Source: Nitratireductor sp. XY-223 (GTDB taxonomy: Bacteria > Pseudomonadota > Alphaproteobacteria > Rhizobiales > Rhizobiaceae). Taken from it: DNA of 64,000 nt. The first letter of the stretch is position 1. Every line of letters begins with the position of its first letter. Where the stretch lies: assembly GCF_004959855.1 (NCBI RefSeq), contig NZ_SPNT01000002.1, positions 62,001 to 126,000 of the forward strand, read 5' to 3'. Shown here piece by piece: positions 18,531-28,152 of this stretch. The position numbers and the translations under genes are program-made. A model generated the notes under the pieces. It was not told where the DNA came from and searched no databases. It saw only the letters and a list, made by a program, of their open reading frames with translations.

Positions 18531-18548
18531 ATGTCACCGCATTGTCGT
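18531..18548 (+). promoter_or_regulatory. Possible Pho box upstream of olsB
   Basis: ATGTCAC (18531-18537), CGCA, TTGTCGT (18542-18548). Two 7-base direct repeats spaced by 4 bases, each matching the PhoB half-site CTGTCAT at 5 of 7 positions. CTTAAT at 18558-18563 could serve as the -10. The left repeat is also part of a 7-bp hairpin CGGTGAC (18521-18527)/GTCACCG (18533-18539), so it may instead be a palindrome unrelated to PhoB. Confidence 0.4.
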
Positions 18549-18597
18549 ATTGTTCTGCTTAATGGGCTTCAAGACATTACCACAGGATTGAAATGCC

Positions 18598-19476
18598 ATG
18601 ACACTGAACTTGCGCCAAACACCGCCGGCCAAGCGCGCGGCATCGAATCCGGCGCTTGAAGCGATGGGCGAGGAAACCGCGATACTCGGCCGAATCGGCC
18701 ACCTGGAGACGCGTCTCGCCTGCACGCAGGCCGAGGTGGAAGCGGCCCAGGCCGTCCGTTTCGAGGTTTTTGTCAAGGAAATGGGTGCCGTGCTGCCGCC
18801 CGAATCGATGCAGATGGGCCGCGACATGGACGCATTCGATGCTGTCTGCGACCACCTTCTGGTGTTCGACCGGACCATCGTCGGAAGTTCGGAGGAACAG
18901 ATCGTCGGCACCTACCGCCTGTTGCGCCAGGAGGTCGCGCGCGCCAATAACGGGTTCTACTCGACGTCGGAATTCGCCATTGCCGACATGCTGGCACGGC
19001 ACCCCGAGAAACGGTTCCTGGAACTCGGGCGTTCCTGCGTCCTGCCCAAGTACCGCACCCGCAGGACCGTTGAATTGCTTTGGCAGGGCAACTGGGCCTA
19101 TTCGCTGGAGCACGGGATCGACGCCATGTTCGGCTGCGCATCGATGCCGGGCGTACAGCCCGAAGCGCACGCCCTGCCGTTGTCCTTCCTCTATCACAAC
19201 TGCCTGGCGACCGGATCGTGGTCGGTCAGCGCACGGCCGGAACTCTACAACAACATGGACCTGATGCCGAAGGAGGCGGTCGACACGCGCAGCGCGATCT
19301 CCGCCCTGCCGCCGCTGCTGAAGGGCTATCTGCGCCTCGGCGCGATGATCGGCGACGGCGCCGTCATCGACCGGGGGTTCGGCACCACGGACGTGATGGT
19401 GGTGCTGCCGATCTCCAAGATCAGCGACCGTTACCTCAACTATTACGGCGCCGACGCCAGCCGGTTCGCTTCCTAG
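18598..19476 (+). CDS. olsB: L-ornithine N-alpha-acyltransferase OlsB (ornithine lipid synthesis)
   Basis: 292 aa GNAT-fold N-acyltransferase, the usual OlsB length. It transfers a 3-hydroxyacyl chain from acyl carrier protein to ornithine, making lyso-ornithine lipid, a phosphorus-free membrane lipid. Family blocks include VRFEVFVKEMGAVLPPE, DAFDAVCDHLLV, IVGTYRLLRQEVAR and FLELGRSCVLPKYRTRRTV. No OlsA is adjacent. It has its own leader with a possible Pho box and a strong terminator; it sits beside the malic enzyme gene as in Sinorhizobium. Confidence 0.92.
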   Translation: MTLNLRQTPPAKRAASNPALEAMGEETAILGRIGHLETRLACTQAEVEAAQAVRFEVFVKEMGAVLPPESMQMGRDMDAFDAVCDHLLVFDRTIVGSSEEQIVGTYRLLRQEVARANNGFYSTSEFAIADMLARHPEKRFLELGRSCVLPKYRTRRTVELLWQGNWAYSLEHGIDAMFGCASMPGVQPEAHALPLSFLYHNCLATGSWSVSARPELYNNMDLMPKEAVDTRSAISALPPLLKGYLRLGAMIGDGAVIDRGFGTTDVMVVLPISKISDRYLNYYGADASRFAS

Positions 19477-19508
19477 CCGATCCGGCCCAGCTCAACGAAA
19501 ACCGGAAA

Positions 19509-19539
19509 GGGCGGACATCGAGGTCCGCCCTTCTTCTTT
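19509..19539 (+). terminator. Rho-independent terminator after olsB
   Basis: GGGCGGAC (19509-19516), loop ATCGAG, GTCCGCCC (19523-19530), then TTCTTCTTT. A perfect 8-bp stem between the converging olsB and maeB genes. An AAA run on the left arm side could let it act weakly for maeB too. Confidence 0.85.
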
Positions 19540-19553
19540 CGGGCGAGATCGAT

Positions 19554-21839
19554 CTAGCTGCCGACATTGTAGGCGGCGATGGCCGCCATGTTGACGATGT
19601 CGGAATCGCGGGCGCCCATCGACACGATCTGGATCGACTTGTCGAGCCCGACGAGCAACGGACCGATGACGGTCGAGCCGCCCAGTTCCTGCAGCATCTT
19701 CGTGGAAATCGAGGCCGAGTGAAACGCCGGCATGACGAGCACATTCGCGGGCCCCGAAAGGCGGCAGAACGGATATTGCCGCATGACATCGATATTCAGC
19801 GCCACATCGGCCGCCATCTCGCCGTCATACTCGAAATCCACCCGCCGCTTGTCGAGTATATTGACCGCCTCGCGCACCCGCTCCGCGCGCTCTCCGGGCG
19901 GATGCCCGAAGGTCGAATAGGCAAGCATCGCCACGCGCGGCTCGTAACCGAGCCGGCGCGCCACGCCCGCCGCCTCTTCCGCGATGTCCGCGAGTTCCTC
20001 CGAATCGGGCATATCGATCACCGCCGTGTCGGCGACCAGGACCGTGCGGCCCCGGCACAGCGCCAGTGAGACGCCGATCACCCGGTGACCGGGCTTGACG
20101 TCGACACAACGGCGCACGTCCTCGAGCGCGGTCGAATAGTTGCGGGTCGTGCCGGTCACCATGGCATCGGCGTCGCCGAGCGCCACCATGCAGGAGCCGA
20201 AGTGGTTGCGGTCGGTGTTGATCAGCCGCTGACAGTCCCGGTAGAGATAGCCGCTGCGCTGCAGGCGCGCGTATAGATACTCCGTATAGGCCTCGACGCG
20301 GCGCGACACGCGCGCATTGACGAGTTCGATACCGGGTTTTTCCAGATCGATGCCCGCCTGCGTCGCCATCTCCTCCATCTGCTCGATGCGCCCCAGCAGG
20401 ATCGCCGTGCCGAGCTGCTGGTTGGCATAGGACACGGCGGCGCGCATGACGTGCTCTTCCTCGCCCTCGGCGAAGACCACCCGGCGCGGCTGGCGCCGCA
20501 CGCGCTGATAGATGCGCTGCAGCGTCGAGGCGATCGGATCGCGCCGCGCGGAAAGCTCGCGGCCATAGGCCTCGAGATCGACGATCGGGCGCTGCGCGAC
20601 ACCGGAATCCATCGCCGCGCGGGCGACGGCCCGGGGGACATCGGACAACAGGCGCGGATCGAAAGGCACGGGGATGATATAGTGCGGGCCGAAACGCGGA
20701 CGGTTGCCGCGATAGGCGGCCGCCACCTCGTCCGGCACGTTCTCGCGCGCCAGATTGGCGAGCGATTCGGCGGCGGCGATCTTCATGGCGTCGTTGATCG
20801 TCGAGGCGCGCACGTCGAGCGCGCCGCGGAAGATATAGGGAAAGCCGAGAACGTTGTTGACCTGGTTGGGATAGTCGGAGCGGCCCGTCGCCATGATCGC
20901 ATCGTCGCGGATGCGGGCGACCTCTTCCGGCGTGATCTCCGGATCCGGATTGGCCATGGCGAAGATGATCGGATTGTCCGCCATCGAGCGGACCATGTCG
21001 TCGGTCAGCGCACCCTTCACGGACAGCCCGAAGAAGACGTCGGCGCCGTCCACGGCCTCGGCGAGCGTGCGGTCCGACGTCTTGACCGCGTGGGCGGACT
21101 TCCACTGGTTCATGCCCTCTTCGCGGCCCTGATAGATCACGCCCTTGGTGTCGCAAAGCGTGACGTTCTCAGGGGTGAAGCCCATCGACTTGATCAGCTC
21201 GATGCAAGCAATGGCCGCGGCCCCCGCGCCGTTGCAGACCAGCTTCGTCGTCTTCATGTCGCGGCCGGTCAGGTGCAGTGCGTTGATCAGCCCGGCAACG
21301 GCGATGATCGCCGTTCCGTGCTGGTCGTCATGGAACACCGGAATGTCCATCACCTCGCGCAGGCGCTGCTCGATGATGAAGCAGTCCGGCGCCTTGATGT
21401 CTTCCAGGTTGATGCCGCCGAAAGACGGCCCGAGATGCTTCACGCAATTGACGAATTCGTCGATATCGTCGGTGCCGACCTCGAGATCGATCGAGTCGAC
21501 ATCGGCGAAGCGCTTGAACAGGACCGCCTTTCCCTCCATCACCGGTTTCGACGCCAGCGCGCCGAGATTGCCGAGCCCGAGGATCGCGGTCCCGTTGGAG
21601 ATGACGCCAACGAGGTTACCGCGGGCCGTGTAATCGAAGGCCCGGGACGGGTCATCGGCAATGGCCTTGACCGGAACGGCAACGCCGGGCGAGTAGGCCA
21701 GCGACAGGTCCCGCTGGGTTGCCATCGGTTTGGTGGCGTTGATCTCCAGCTTGCCCGGCCGGCCGCGCGCGTGGAACTCCAGGGCTTCCTGCTCGGTGAT
21801 GGTCGACATTGACCGGGACTCGTTATCGGACTCGGGCAT
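19554..21839 (-). CDS. maeB: NADP-type malic enzyme with C-terminal phosphotransacetylase-like domain
   Basis: 761 aa. The N-terminal half is a malic enzyme: RPGKLEINATKPMATQ, LSLAYSPGVAVPVKAI, YTARGNLVGVISNGTAILGL and the NAD(P)-binding LVCNGAGAAAIACIELI. The C-terminal third (from about residue 430, RRVVFAEGEEEHVMRAA) is a phosphate acetyltransferase-like domain of the kind fused to MaeB/Dme/Tme; in studied relatives it tunes activity rather than acting as an enzyme. It converts malate to pyruvate. Start at 21839 (MPESDNESRS); 21809 is also possible. NADP rather than NAD use is a guess. Confidence 0.93.
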   Translation of the reverse strand: MPESDNESRSMSTITEQEALEFHARGRPGKLEINATKPMATQRDLSLAYSPGVAVPVKAIADDPSRAFDYTARGNLVGVISNGTAILGLGNLGALASKPVMEGKAVLFKRFADVDSIDLEVGTDDIDEFVNCVKHLGPSFGGINLEDIKAPDCFIIEQRLREVMDIPVFHDDQHGTAIIAVAGLINALHLTGRDMKTTKLVCNGAGAAAIACIELIKSMGFTPENVTLCDTKGVIYQGREEGMNQWKSAHAVKTSDRTLAEAVDGADVFFGLSVKGALTDDMVRSMADNPIIFAMANPDPEITPEEVARIRDDAIMATGRSDYPNQVNNVLGFPYIFRGALDVRASTINDAMKIAAAESLANLARENVPDEVAAAYRGNRPRFGPHYIIPVPFDPRLLSDVPRAVARAAMDSGVAQRPIVDLEAYGRELSARRDPIASTLQRIYQRVRRQPRRVVFAEGEEEHVMRAAVSYANQQLGTAILLGRIEQMEEMATQAGIDLEKPGIELVNARVSRRVEAYTEYLYARLQRSGYLYRDCQRLINTDRNHFGSCMVALGDADAMVTGTTRNYSTALEDVRRCVDVKPGHRVIGVSLALCRGRTVLVADTAVIDMPDSEELADIAEEAAGVARRLGYEPRVAMLAYSTFGHPPGERAERVREAVNILDKRRVDFEYDGEMAADVALNIDVMRQYPFCRLSGPANVLVMPAFHSASISTKMLQELGGSTVIGPLLVGLDKSIQIVSMGARDSDIVNMAAIAAYNVGS

Positions 21840-21898
21840 ATTTCCTAACCTGTTGTGGGCGAAGCGCGTTCTGGGCGCCTGCCCGGTTGTTTTTTCCA

Positions 21899-21923
21899 CA
21901 CCGGCACCGTTAGGGTGCCGGTG
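21899..21923 (-). other. Strong hairpin in the maeB leader
   Basis: CACCGGCACC (21899-21908), loop GTTAG, GGTGCCGGTG (21914-21923): a perfect 10-bp GC-rich stem in the maeB-mutS divergent gap, 60 bases upstream of the maeB ATG. Neither side has a U tract in the right place for a terminator. It would form in the maeB 5' leader if transcription starts upstream of 21923. Confidence 0.5.
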
Positions 21924-22023
21924 GCCGCCTGTAAAGCTCGCCGGCGGTGATGCAGCTTAGCGAAATGGTTGAAAGTGCCAACAGCCAATCGCCGCAAAAG
22001 CCGCCTCGCAACGGCCCGCCATT

Positions 22024-24867
22024 ATGACGGAGGAACAACAAAAGCGAAAAGGATCGTCTGCGGAACGTCCTGCAACCGGAGCCAAAAACGGGGAGAATGA
22101 GGGTCGAAAACCGGCAATCCGCGTGCCGGAACGGCCGCCGGAAATGAACAAGATGCTGACCACCGCAAAGCTTGCCTCGGCGGAAAGCCGGGCGGCTGCC
22201 ACGCCGATGATGGAACAGTTCATCGCGATCAAGGCGTCGCATCCCGATGCGCTGCTCTTTTACCGCATGGGCGATTTCTACGAGCTGTTCTTCGACGACG
22301 CGGTGGAAGCCGCCCGGGCGCTGGGCATCACGCTGACCAAGCGCGGCCAGCATCTCGGCCAGGACATCCCGATGTGCGGGGTTCCCGTTCACGCCGCGGA
22401 CGACTACCTGCAGAAGCTGATCGCCAAGGGCTACCGCGTCGCCGTGTGCGAGCAGACGGAAGATCCGGCAGAGGCCAAGAAACGCGGCTCGAAAGCGGTG
22501 GTCCGGCGCGAGGTCATCCGACTGGTGACGCCCGGCACTCTGACCGAAGAAAAACTGCTTTCACCGTCCGAATCCAACTATCTGATGGCCCTTGCCCGCG
22601 TCAAAGGCGCCGGCCAGGGCGGTTTCGCGCTCGCGTGGGCGGATATTTCGACCGGCGCTTTCCGGCTTGGCGAGACGACCGCCGCGCGCCTCGCCGCCGA
22701 TGTGATGCGGATCGAACCGAAGGAACTGATCGTCTCGGACCGCGTCTTCCACGACGAGGAACTGCGGCCGGTCTTCGACCTGCTCGGCGCAATCGTCTCG
22801 CCGCAGCCATCGGTGTTATTCGACAGTTCCAGCGCCGAGGGGCGCATCAAGCGCTTCTTCGATGTTGCCACGCTCGACGGGTTCGGGAGCTATTCCCGCA
22901 CGGAACACGCCGCGGCAGCCGCGGTAATCGCCTATGTTGAGAAAACCCAGCTTTCGGAGCGGCCGCCCCTGCAGCGCCCGCAGCGTGAGGCGGACGGTGC
23001 CAATCTCTTCATCGACCCGGCGACGCGCACCAACCTGGAACTGCTGCGCACCCTTTCCGGCGATCGCAAGGGCGGCCTGCTGGCCGCAATCGACCGCACG
23101 GTGACCGGCGGCGGCGCGCGCCTGCTAGCAGAGCGGCTGATGTCCCCGCTGACCGACCCGGACGCCATCGGCACACGCCTCGACGCCGTCTCCTGGTTCC
23201 TGGCCGAGGGTCGCGGACGTGAGGATTTGCGCGAGGTGTTGAAGCAAGCGCCCGATATGCCGCGCGCCCTGTCGCGGCTGGCGCTCAATCGCGGCGGGCC
23301 GCGGGATCTCGGCGCCATACGCCAGGGTCTCGAGACAGCGGGCCGGATTGCCGCTCTCTTCGACGGCGGCGACCCGACTGAAGAGATCGGGGCGGCGGTG
23401 GACAGCCTTCGCAATCTGCCCGCGGACCTTTTCGACCTGCTCGGTGCTGCGCTGGCCGACGAGTTGCCGCTGCTGCGCCGCGACGGCGGCTTCGTGCGCG
23501 CCGGATATCACGGAGAACTGGACGAGATGCGGGCGCTGCGCGACCAGTCGCGCAAGGTGATCGCCGGCCTGCAGGCGCAATATGCCAATGAGACCGGCGT
23601 CAAGTCGCTGAAGATCAAGCACAACAATGTGCTCGGCTATTTCATCGAGGTGACGGCCAACAATTCGGCGGCGCTGACGGAGGGCGACGACGCAAAGGCG
23701 CGGTTCATCCACCGCCAGACCATGGCCAATGCGATGCGGTTCACGACGACGGAACTCGCCGATCTGGAAAGCCGCATCGCCAACGCCGCCGACCGGGCGC
23801 TGACCATCGAGTTCGACATCCAACACCGGCTGACCGCTGCCGTGGTGGCGGCAGCGGAGGCGATTTCCGCGGCGGCGCAGGCGCTGGCCGTGCTCGATGT
23901 GTCGGCGGCGCTCGCGGTTCTCGCCGAGGAACAGGGCTACTGCCGGCCGGTTATCGATGGTTCGACGATGTTTCACGTGGTGGCGGGGCGCCATCCGGTG
24001 GTAGAACAGGCGCTGCGGCGGCAGGCGGAGGGGCCGTTCGTCGCCAATGACTGCGACCTGTCGCCGGGGGAAGACGCTGAGGGCGGCGCCATCTGGCTGC
24101 TGACCGGGCCGAACATGGGCGGCAAATCCACCTTCCTGCGGCAGAACGCGCTGATCGCCGTGATGGCGCAGATGGGGTCCTTCGTTCCCGCCGGCAGCGC
24201 CCGTATCGGCGTTGTCGACCGGCTGTTCAGCCGTGTCGGCGCCTCGGACGACCTCGCCCGCGGCCGCTCGACCTTCATGGTCGAGATGGTGGAAACGGCG
24301 GCGATCCTCAACCAGGCGAGCGAGCGTTCGCTGGTGATCCTCGACGAGATCGGCCGCGGCACGGCGACCTTCGACGGGCTTTCCATCGCCTGGGCGGCGG
24401 TCGAGCACCTGCACGCGGTCAATCGCTGCCGGGCGCTCTTTGCCACCCATTTCCACGAACTGACAGCGCTGTCGGAGAAACTCGACCGGCTCGCCAATGC
24501 GACGATGCGGGTCAAGGAGTGGGAGGGTGACGTCATCTTCCTGCACGAGGTGGGGCCCGGCGCCGCCGATCGCTCCTACGGCATCCAGGTGGCGCGCCTC
24601 GCCGGCCTGCCGGAATCCGTCGTCGCCCGCGCCCGCGATGTCCTGAGCCAACTGGAAGAAGGCGAGCGCAAGAGCCCGGCGCACCAGCTGATCGACGACC
24701 TGCCGCTGTTTTCCGCGGAGGTGCGGCGCGAACCGGCACAGGCAAAAGGCCCGTCCGAGGCGGAAGCGGCGCTCCTGGAAATCAACCCGGACGACATGAC
24801 CCCGCGCGAGGCGCTAGAGGCGCTCTACGCGCTGAAGGCAAAGCTTGACGGAAACGGTAGCGGTTAG
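22024..24867 (+). CDS. mutS: DNA mismatch repair protein MutS
   Basis: 947 aa, slightly long. The mismatch-binding Phe-x-Glu is in [19 protein letters not shown], and the family block [18 protein letters not shown] follows. The C-terminal ATPase has Walker [15 protein letters not shown], Walker [20 protein letters not shown] and the HFHELTAL motif. It recognises mismatches and recruits MutL. The first 43 residues (Lys/Glu/Pro-rich) are not conserved, and ATGs at 22144 or 22153 could be the true start; no clear ribosome binding site decides it. Confidence 0.95.
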   Translation: MTEEQQKRKGSSAERPATGAKNGENEGRKPAIRVPERPPEMNKMLTTAKLASAESRAAATPMMEQFIAIKASHPDALLFYRMGDFYELFFDDAVEAARALGITLTKRGQHLGQDIPMCGVPVHAADDYLQKLIAKGYRVAVCEQTEDPAEAKKRGSKAVVRREVIRLVTPGTLTEEKLLSPSESNYLMALARVKGAGQGGFALAWADISTGAFRLGETTAARLAADVMRIEPKELIVSDRVFHDEELRPVFDLLGAIVSPQPSVLFDSSSAEGRIKRFFDVATLDGFGSYSRTEHAAAAAVIAYVEKTQLSERPPLQRPQREADGANLFIDPATRTNLELLRTLSGDRKGGLLAAIDRTVTGGGARLLAERLMSPLTDPDAIGTRLDAVSWFLAEGRGREDLREVLKQAPDMPRALSRLALNRGGPRDLGAIRQGLETAGRIAALFDGGDPTEEIGAAVDSLRNLPADLFDLLGAALADELPLLRRDGGFVRAGYHGELDEMRALRDQSRKVIAGLQAQYANETGVKSLKIKHNNVLGYFIEVTANNSAALTEGDDAKARFIHRQTMANAMRFTTTELADLESRIANAADRALTIEFDIQHRLTAAVVAAAEAISAAAQALAVLDVSAALAVLAEEQGYCRPVIDGSTMFHVVAGRHPVVEQALRRQAEGPFVANDCDLSPGEDAEGGAIWLLTGPNMGGKSTFLRQNALIAVMAQMGSFVPAGSARIGVVDRLFSRVGASDDLARGRSTFMVEMVETAAILNQASERSLVILDEIGRGTATFDGLSIAWAAVEHLHAVNRCRALFATHFHELTALSEKLDRLANATMRVKEWEGDVIFLHEVGPGAADRSYGIQVARLAGLPESVVARARDVLSQLEEGERKSPAHQLIDDLPLFSAEVRREPAQAKGPSEAEAALLEINPDDMTPREALEALYALKAKLDGNGSG

Positions 24868-24900
24868 GCCGCGCGTCCTAATTTTTGCGAAACGAATGTG

Positions 24901-26151
24901 TCACGCGTGCCCTCGGGTATCGCGCCTCGTTGCCACGCGCTCGCCCGTCAGGAAATAGGTCGCCATTTGGCCCTTGCCCTTGATTTCGATGGCGCCGCGC
25001 GGCTCCAGCTCAAAGCCGTCGCCCAACAATCCGGCGGTGTCGTCACTGATCTGGATTTTCCCGGCCTCGCCATGACTTTCCATGCGCGCGGCGATATTGA
25101 CCGTGTCGCCCCACAGGTCGTAGGCGAACTTCTTCTGGCCGATCACGCCGGCGACGACCGGCCCGGAGTGAATGCCGACGCGGATCTCAAGGTCCTTGCC
25201 GGTTTCCCGCGCTTCCTGCTCGGTCGCGACCATCATTTCCAGGGCGAGCCGGGCGATCGCCTGTGCGTGGTCCGGCCGTGCAGCCGGCAGACCGGCCACC
25301 ACCATATAGGCGTCGCCGATCGTCTTGATCTTTTCCAGATCGAGGGCATCGACCAGGGAATCGAACCGGCTGAATATCCGGTTCAACAGGGTTACCAGTG
25401 TTTCCGGCGAGGACCGGCCGGCCATCTCGGTAAAGCCGACGATGTCGGCAAACAGGATCGTCACCTGCTTGTGGCTGTCGGCAATGACCTTGGGGTTCTG
25501 TTTCAGCCGGTCGGCGACCGCGGGGGGCATGATGTTGTGTAAAAGCCCCTCGGATTTCCGGTATTCGGTCGCCAGCGCCGCTTCCGCCACATCCACCGCA
25601 TGGCGATAGGTCAGCACCACCATCAGCAACAATGCCGCCGTAGACGCGCCGTTGACCATGGCAAAGATCAAATTCCACACCGGCGGCAGTTCGGCGATGG
25701 GCGGCAGCGTCAGGCCGACGGCGATCGCGCAGAGGAACGCCGCTGCGTTGGCGCCCATGAGGACCGCCTGGGTCCGGCGGCTGACCCATTCGCTCAAGGG
25801 GCAATAGACCAGGCCGACCAGGCCGAAGAGAAAGAAGCCGGGCTTCAGCCCGATATAGAGCGTGACCAGGATGATGCCGACGATGTTCTGGCCGTTCACC
25901 AGCTGGAATCCGGTGCCGGGCCGGCCGAAAACCAGGCAGTAACAGCAGAATAACGTCAGAACGGAGCCCGCCGCGGTGTAGGCGGCGAGGACGTTCTGCC
26001 CGAGCTGCAGGAAGATATAGGCCGTTACACCCTGGACGACGATCCAGACGCTGTAGCCGATCTTGGCGCCGGCAAAAATGCGGGCCTCGCCGGCCGGCAA
26101 ATCTGACGGCACGTAGACGTACCAATCAAGAATCCGCTTCAATACCGTCAA
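24901..26151 (-). CDS. Membrane-anchored class III adenylate cyclase
   Basis: 416 aa from a TTG at 26151. About six membrane helices (residues 25-205) precede a class III cyclase domain. The metal aspartates are in VTILFADIVGFTEMAGR and IGDAYMVVAGLP. The base-selecting Lys (DLEKIKTIGDAY) and Asp (YDLWGDTVN) are those of adenylate, not guanylate, cyclases, and NIAARMES supplies the transition-state Asn/Arg. The frame is open to 26322, but the extra residues are Arg/Ala-rich with no family similarity; the start is uncertain. What the membrane part senses is unknown. Confidence 0.85.
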   Translation of the reverse strand: MTVLKRILDWYVYVPSDLPAGEARIFAGAKIGYSVWIVVQGVTAYIFLQLGQNVLAAYTAAGSVLTLFCCYCLVFGRPGTGFQLVNGQNIVGIILVTLYIGLKPGFFLFGLVGLVYCPLSEWVSRRTQAVLMGANAAAFLCAIAVGLTLPPIAELPPVWNLIFAMVNGASTAALLLMVVLTYRHAVDVAEAALATEYRKSEGLLHNIMPPAVADRLKQNPKVIADSHKQVTILFADIVGFTEMAGRSSPETLVTLLNRIFSRFDSLVDALDLEKIKTIGDAYMVVAGLPAARPDHAQAIARLALEMMVATEQEARETGKDLEIRVGIHSGPVVAGVIGQKKFAYDLWGDTVNIAARMESHGEAGKIQISDDTAGLLGDGFELEPRGAIEIKGKGQMATYFLTGERVATRRDTRGHA

Positions 26152-26321
26152 TGCTCTTTCCCTGCCGGAACGGTTCCCCCCGGCCTCAATCTGGCATCGG
26201 GCGGCGAGCAAAGCAACGCCGGCCGGCCCGCCGGAACGACACGCCTCACATGCATGTTCCGATCCAGATACGCGGTGAATGTCACGGCGCGGTCGTGCCG
26301 ACGCCGATCGAATGGCGGGCA

Positions 26322-26345
26322 CTCCTGACAGACAGTTGTCAGGAG
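26322..26345. repeat. Perfect 9-bp inverted repeat between cyclase and SRPBCC genes
   Basis: CTCCTGACA (26322-26330), GACAGT, TGTCAGGAG (26337-26345). The symmetry and its location 44 bp before the SRPBCC ATG suggest an operator, or a leader hairpin. No regulator gene is next to it. Confidence 0.55.
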
Positions 26346-26388
26346 ATGTCTGTTAGAGTGACTGCGAAACCGATCCGGGACAAATGAG

Positions 26389-26862
26389 ATGATACACCAC
26401 GAAAGAACCCTTGAACTCGAAGCCACGCCGGACGCCGTTTGGGCGGTGATCGGGCGGTTCATGCATATTGACGACTTCGCGCCGCAGGTGAAATCGGTGG
26501 ACGCGCTGACGGAAGGCGAGGACGGCATGGGCTCGAAACGCCGCTGCCATTTCGACAACGGAAACTCGTTGGTCGAAGAGGTGATCAGGTGGGAACCCAA
26601 TCGCGGTTACCGCGTCCGCCTGTCGGAAATGGAGCCGATGCCGCTGCACGAAGCACTTGCCGAACTGTCGGTGGAACCGGTGGGCAACGACCGATCGAAG
26701 GTGACGTGGTCCATGGACTATCGCGTGAAGTTCGGACCCGTCGGGTGGTTGCTGGGCCAGACCATGATGAAAAGCATGATGGGCAAGGTCCTGGACGGCA
26801 ACCTGAAAGGGCTTGCCGACAAGGTCCGCTCGAACCAGGCCGCGACCGGGGAAGCGGCCTAA
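26389..26862 (+). CDS. SRPBCC family protein
   Basis: 157 aa. START/Bet v1-like fold: MIHHERTLELEATPDAVWAV at the N-terminus, a middle with SLVEEVIRWEPNRGYRVRLSEME, and TWSMDYRVKFGPVGWLLGQ near residue 110 followed by the typical long C-terminal helix. Proteins of this fold bind hydrophobic ligands; the ligand is not known. The start at 26389 overlaps an ATGAGATGA run. It ends 24 bp before the converging PhyH gene. Confidence 0.85.
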   Translation: MIHHERTLELEATPDAVWAVIGRFMHIDDFAPQVKSVDALTEGEDGMGSKRRCHFDNGNSLVEEVIRWEPNRGYRVRLSEMEPMPLHEALAELSVEPVGNDRSKVTWSMDYRVKFGPVGWLLGQTMMKSMMGKVLDGNLKGLADKVRSNQAATGEAA

Positions 26863-26885
26863 ACGACGGCGCCGCCCCGTTCGCG

Positions 26886-28067
26886 CTAGGGGCGTCTTCG
26901 CGCCGCCTGCCCATCGAGACGCACGATCAGGTCGTCCTCGGATATCTGCGATACCACCGACGCCTTCAGCAGTGCGGCCTGGGTTTCGGGCGCAAGTCCG
27001 CCGGTCGGCGGATCCCTGTCGAGATTGGTCGGGAAGGAATAGCCCTCGGCGGCGGCGGCAATCACCGCATTGAGCTCCGCATCTGAAAGCCATCCGGCAT
27101 TCCAGGCGGCGCGCAGCGGGTGGTAGAGCGCCTTGCACATGTTCAGGCGGTCGACACTTTCCATCGCGCGTCCGAATGCGGAGGACACCTGCAACAGATT
27201 CACCATGCGATGCACGTCGGCGCTGCGGTTCTCCCCGGCGGCGTGCAGGAGCGCCGGATTGAAAAAAATCGCGTCTCCCTTGTCCAGCGGCAATTGCAGG
27301 CAATACGCCTCGAAATGGGCCCGGAAATCCTCGCGCCGCCAGGCCGCATAGCCCGGGCGATAGAGCTGGGAATAGGGAAGCAGTTTCGTCGTGCCGGATT
27401 CTATCGGCATGTCGCAATGGGCGATGCCCCCCTGAAGGGTCATCAATGGCGACAGGTCATGCACATGGGCGGGGTATGTGGCGCTGACCTCGGCGGTCTG
27501 AAAGCCGAGATGATAGTCGCGGTGGGCCTGTTGCGCCTTGCCGCCAGGATGAACCAGGTTGACCTGCGCCGTTATCTGGTAGTTCGGGCCGAGCCAGGCT
27601 TCGGCGGCCGCGTCGATGGCAGGTGAAGCGAAATACCGGATGAAGGTGTAGGGGGCGGCGATGCACAGTTTCTGAAGCGAATTCCAGATCCGGTCGTTGC
27701 TGCCCGCAGCGGCAAAATGATCGGCACCCTCGGCCCCGTCCGCCGACTCCCGCGCGATGATCTGCTCGTAGACGGCTGTCGCCTCGTCGATGACGCCGTG
27801 ATCCGGCAGCGCCTGCTTGAGGACAAATACACCGGCGCCGCTGCTGAGGATCCTGGCCCATTCCGCCATAAGCGCCCGGCGGGCATTCGCCTCGGCAAGA
27901 CGGTCCGCCAGGGCCGGCACGTTGTAAACCGGGATGTTTTTCTCGATGGCGTCGGCATGGGGCACCTCGGCCGAGGTCAATTGCCTTGCCACAAGGGATG
28001 CGAACTCGCTGAGATCGCAACGCTCGGCCGCATAGTAGCCGTCCTGCTCCGTCGCCGGATTGTCCAT
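26886..28067 (-). CDS. Phytanoyl-CoA dioxygenase (PhyH) family Fe(II)/2-oxoglutarate oxygenase
   Basis: 393 aa from the ATG at 28067, preceded by AGGAGA. The iron ligands appear as the HxD pair in QQAHRDYHLGFQ (about residue 185) and a distal His in NPALLHAAGENRSADVHRMV, followed by an Arg fitting 2-oxoglutarate binding. FVLKQALPDHGVIDEA and PIESGTTKLLPYSQLYRPGY are typical of PhyH proteins. It would hydroxylate a small molecule; the substrate is unknown. It is divergent from a LacI-type regulator 85 bp away, which is the probable controller. Confidence 0.8.
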   Translation of the reverse strand: MDNPATEQDGYYAAERCDLSEFASLVARQLTSAEVPHADAIEKNIPVYNVPALADRLAEANARRALMAEWARILSSGAGVFVLKQALPDHGVIDEATAVYEQIIARESADGAEGADHFAAAGSNDRIWNSLQKLCIAAPYTFIRYFASPAIDAAAEAWLGPNYQITAQVNLVHPGGKAQQAHRDYHLGFQTAEVSATYPAHVHDLSPLMTLQGGIAHCDMPIESGTTKLLPYSQLYRPGYAAWRREDFRAHFEAYCLQLPLDKGDAIFFNPALLHAAGENRSADVHRMVNLLQVSSAFGRAMESVDRLNMCKALYHPLRAAWNAGWLSDAELNAVIAAAAEGYSFPTNLDRDPPTGGLAPETQAALLKASVVSQISEDDLIVRLDGQAARRRP

Positions 28068-28102
28068 GACACCGTCTCCTCTTTCGTCGAGCAGACACGC
28101 TA

Positions 28103-28127
28103 CCCGCAATCGGAGCTTGATTGCAGG
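28103..28127. promoter_or_regulatory. Candidate LacI-type operator between PhyH and lacI-type genes
   Basis: CCCGCAATC (28103-28111), GGAGCTT, GATTGCAGG (28119-28127): 9-base arms with one mismatch. It lies inside the 85-bp divergent gap, so one bound repressor could control both genes. Confidence 0.5.
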
Positions 28128-28152
28128 CGAAAATACATCAATAAACCATCAA

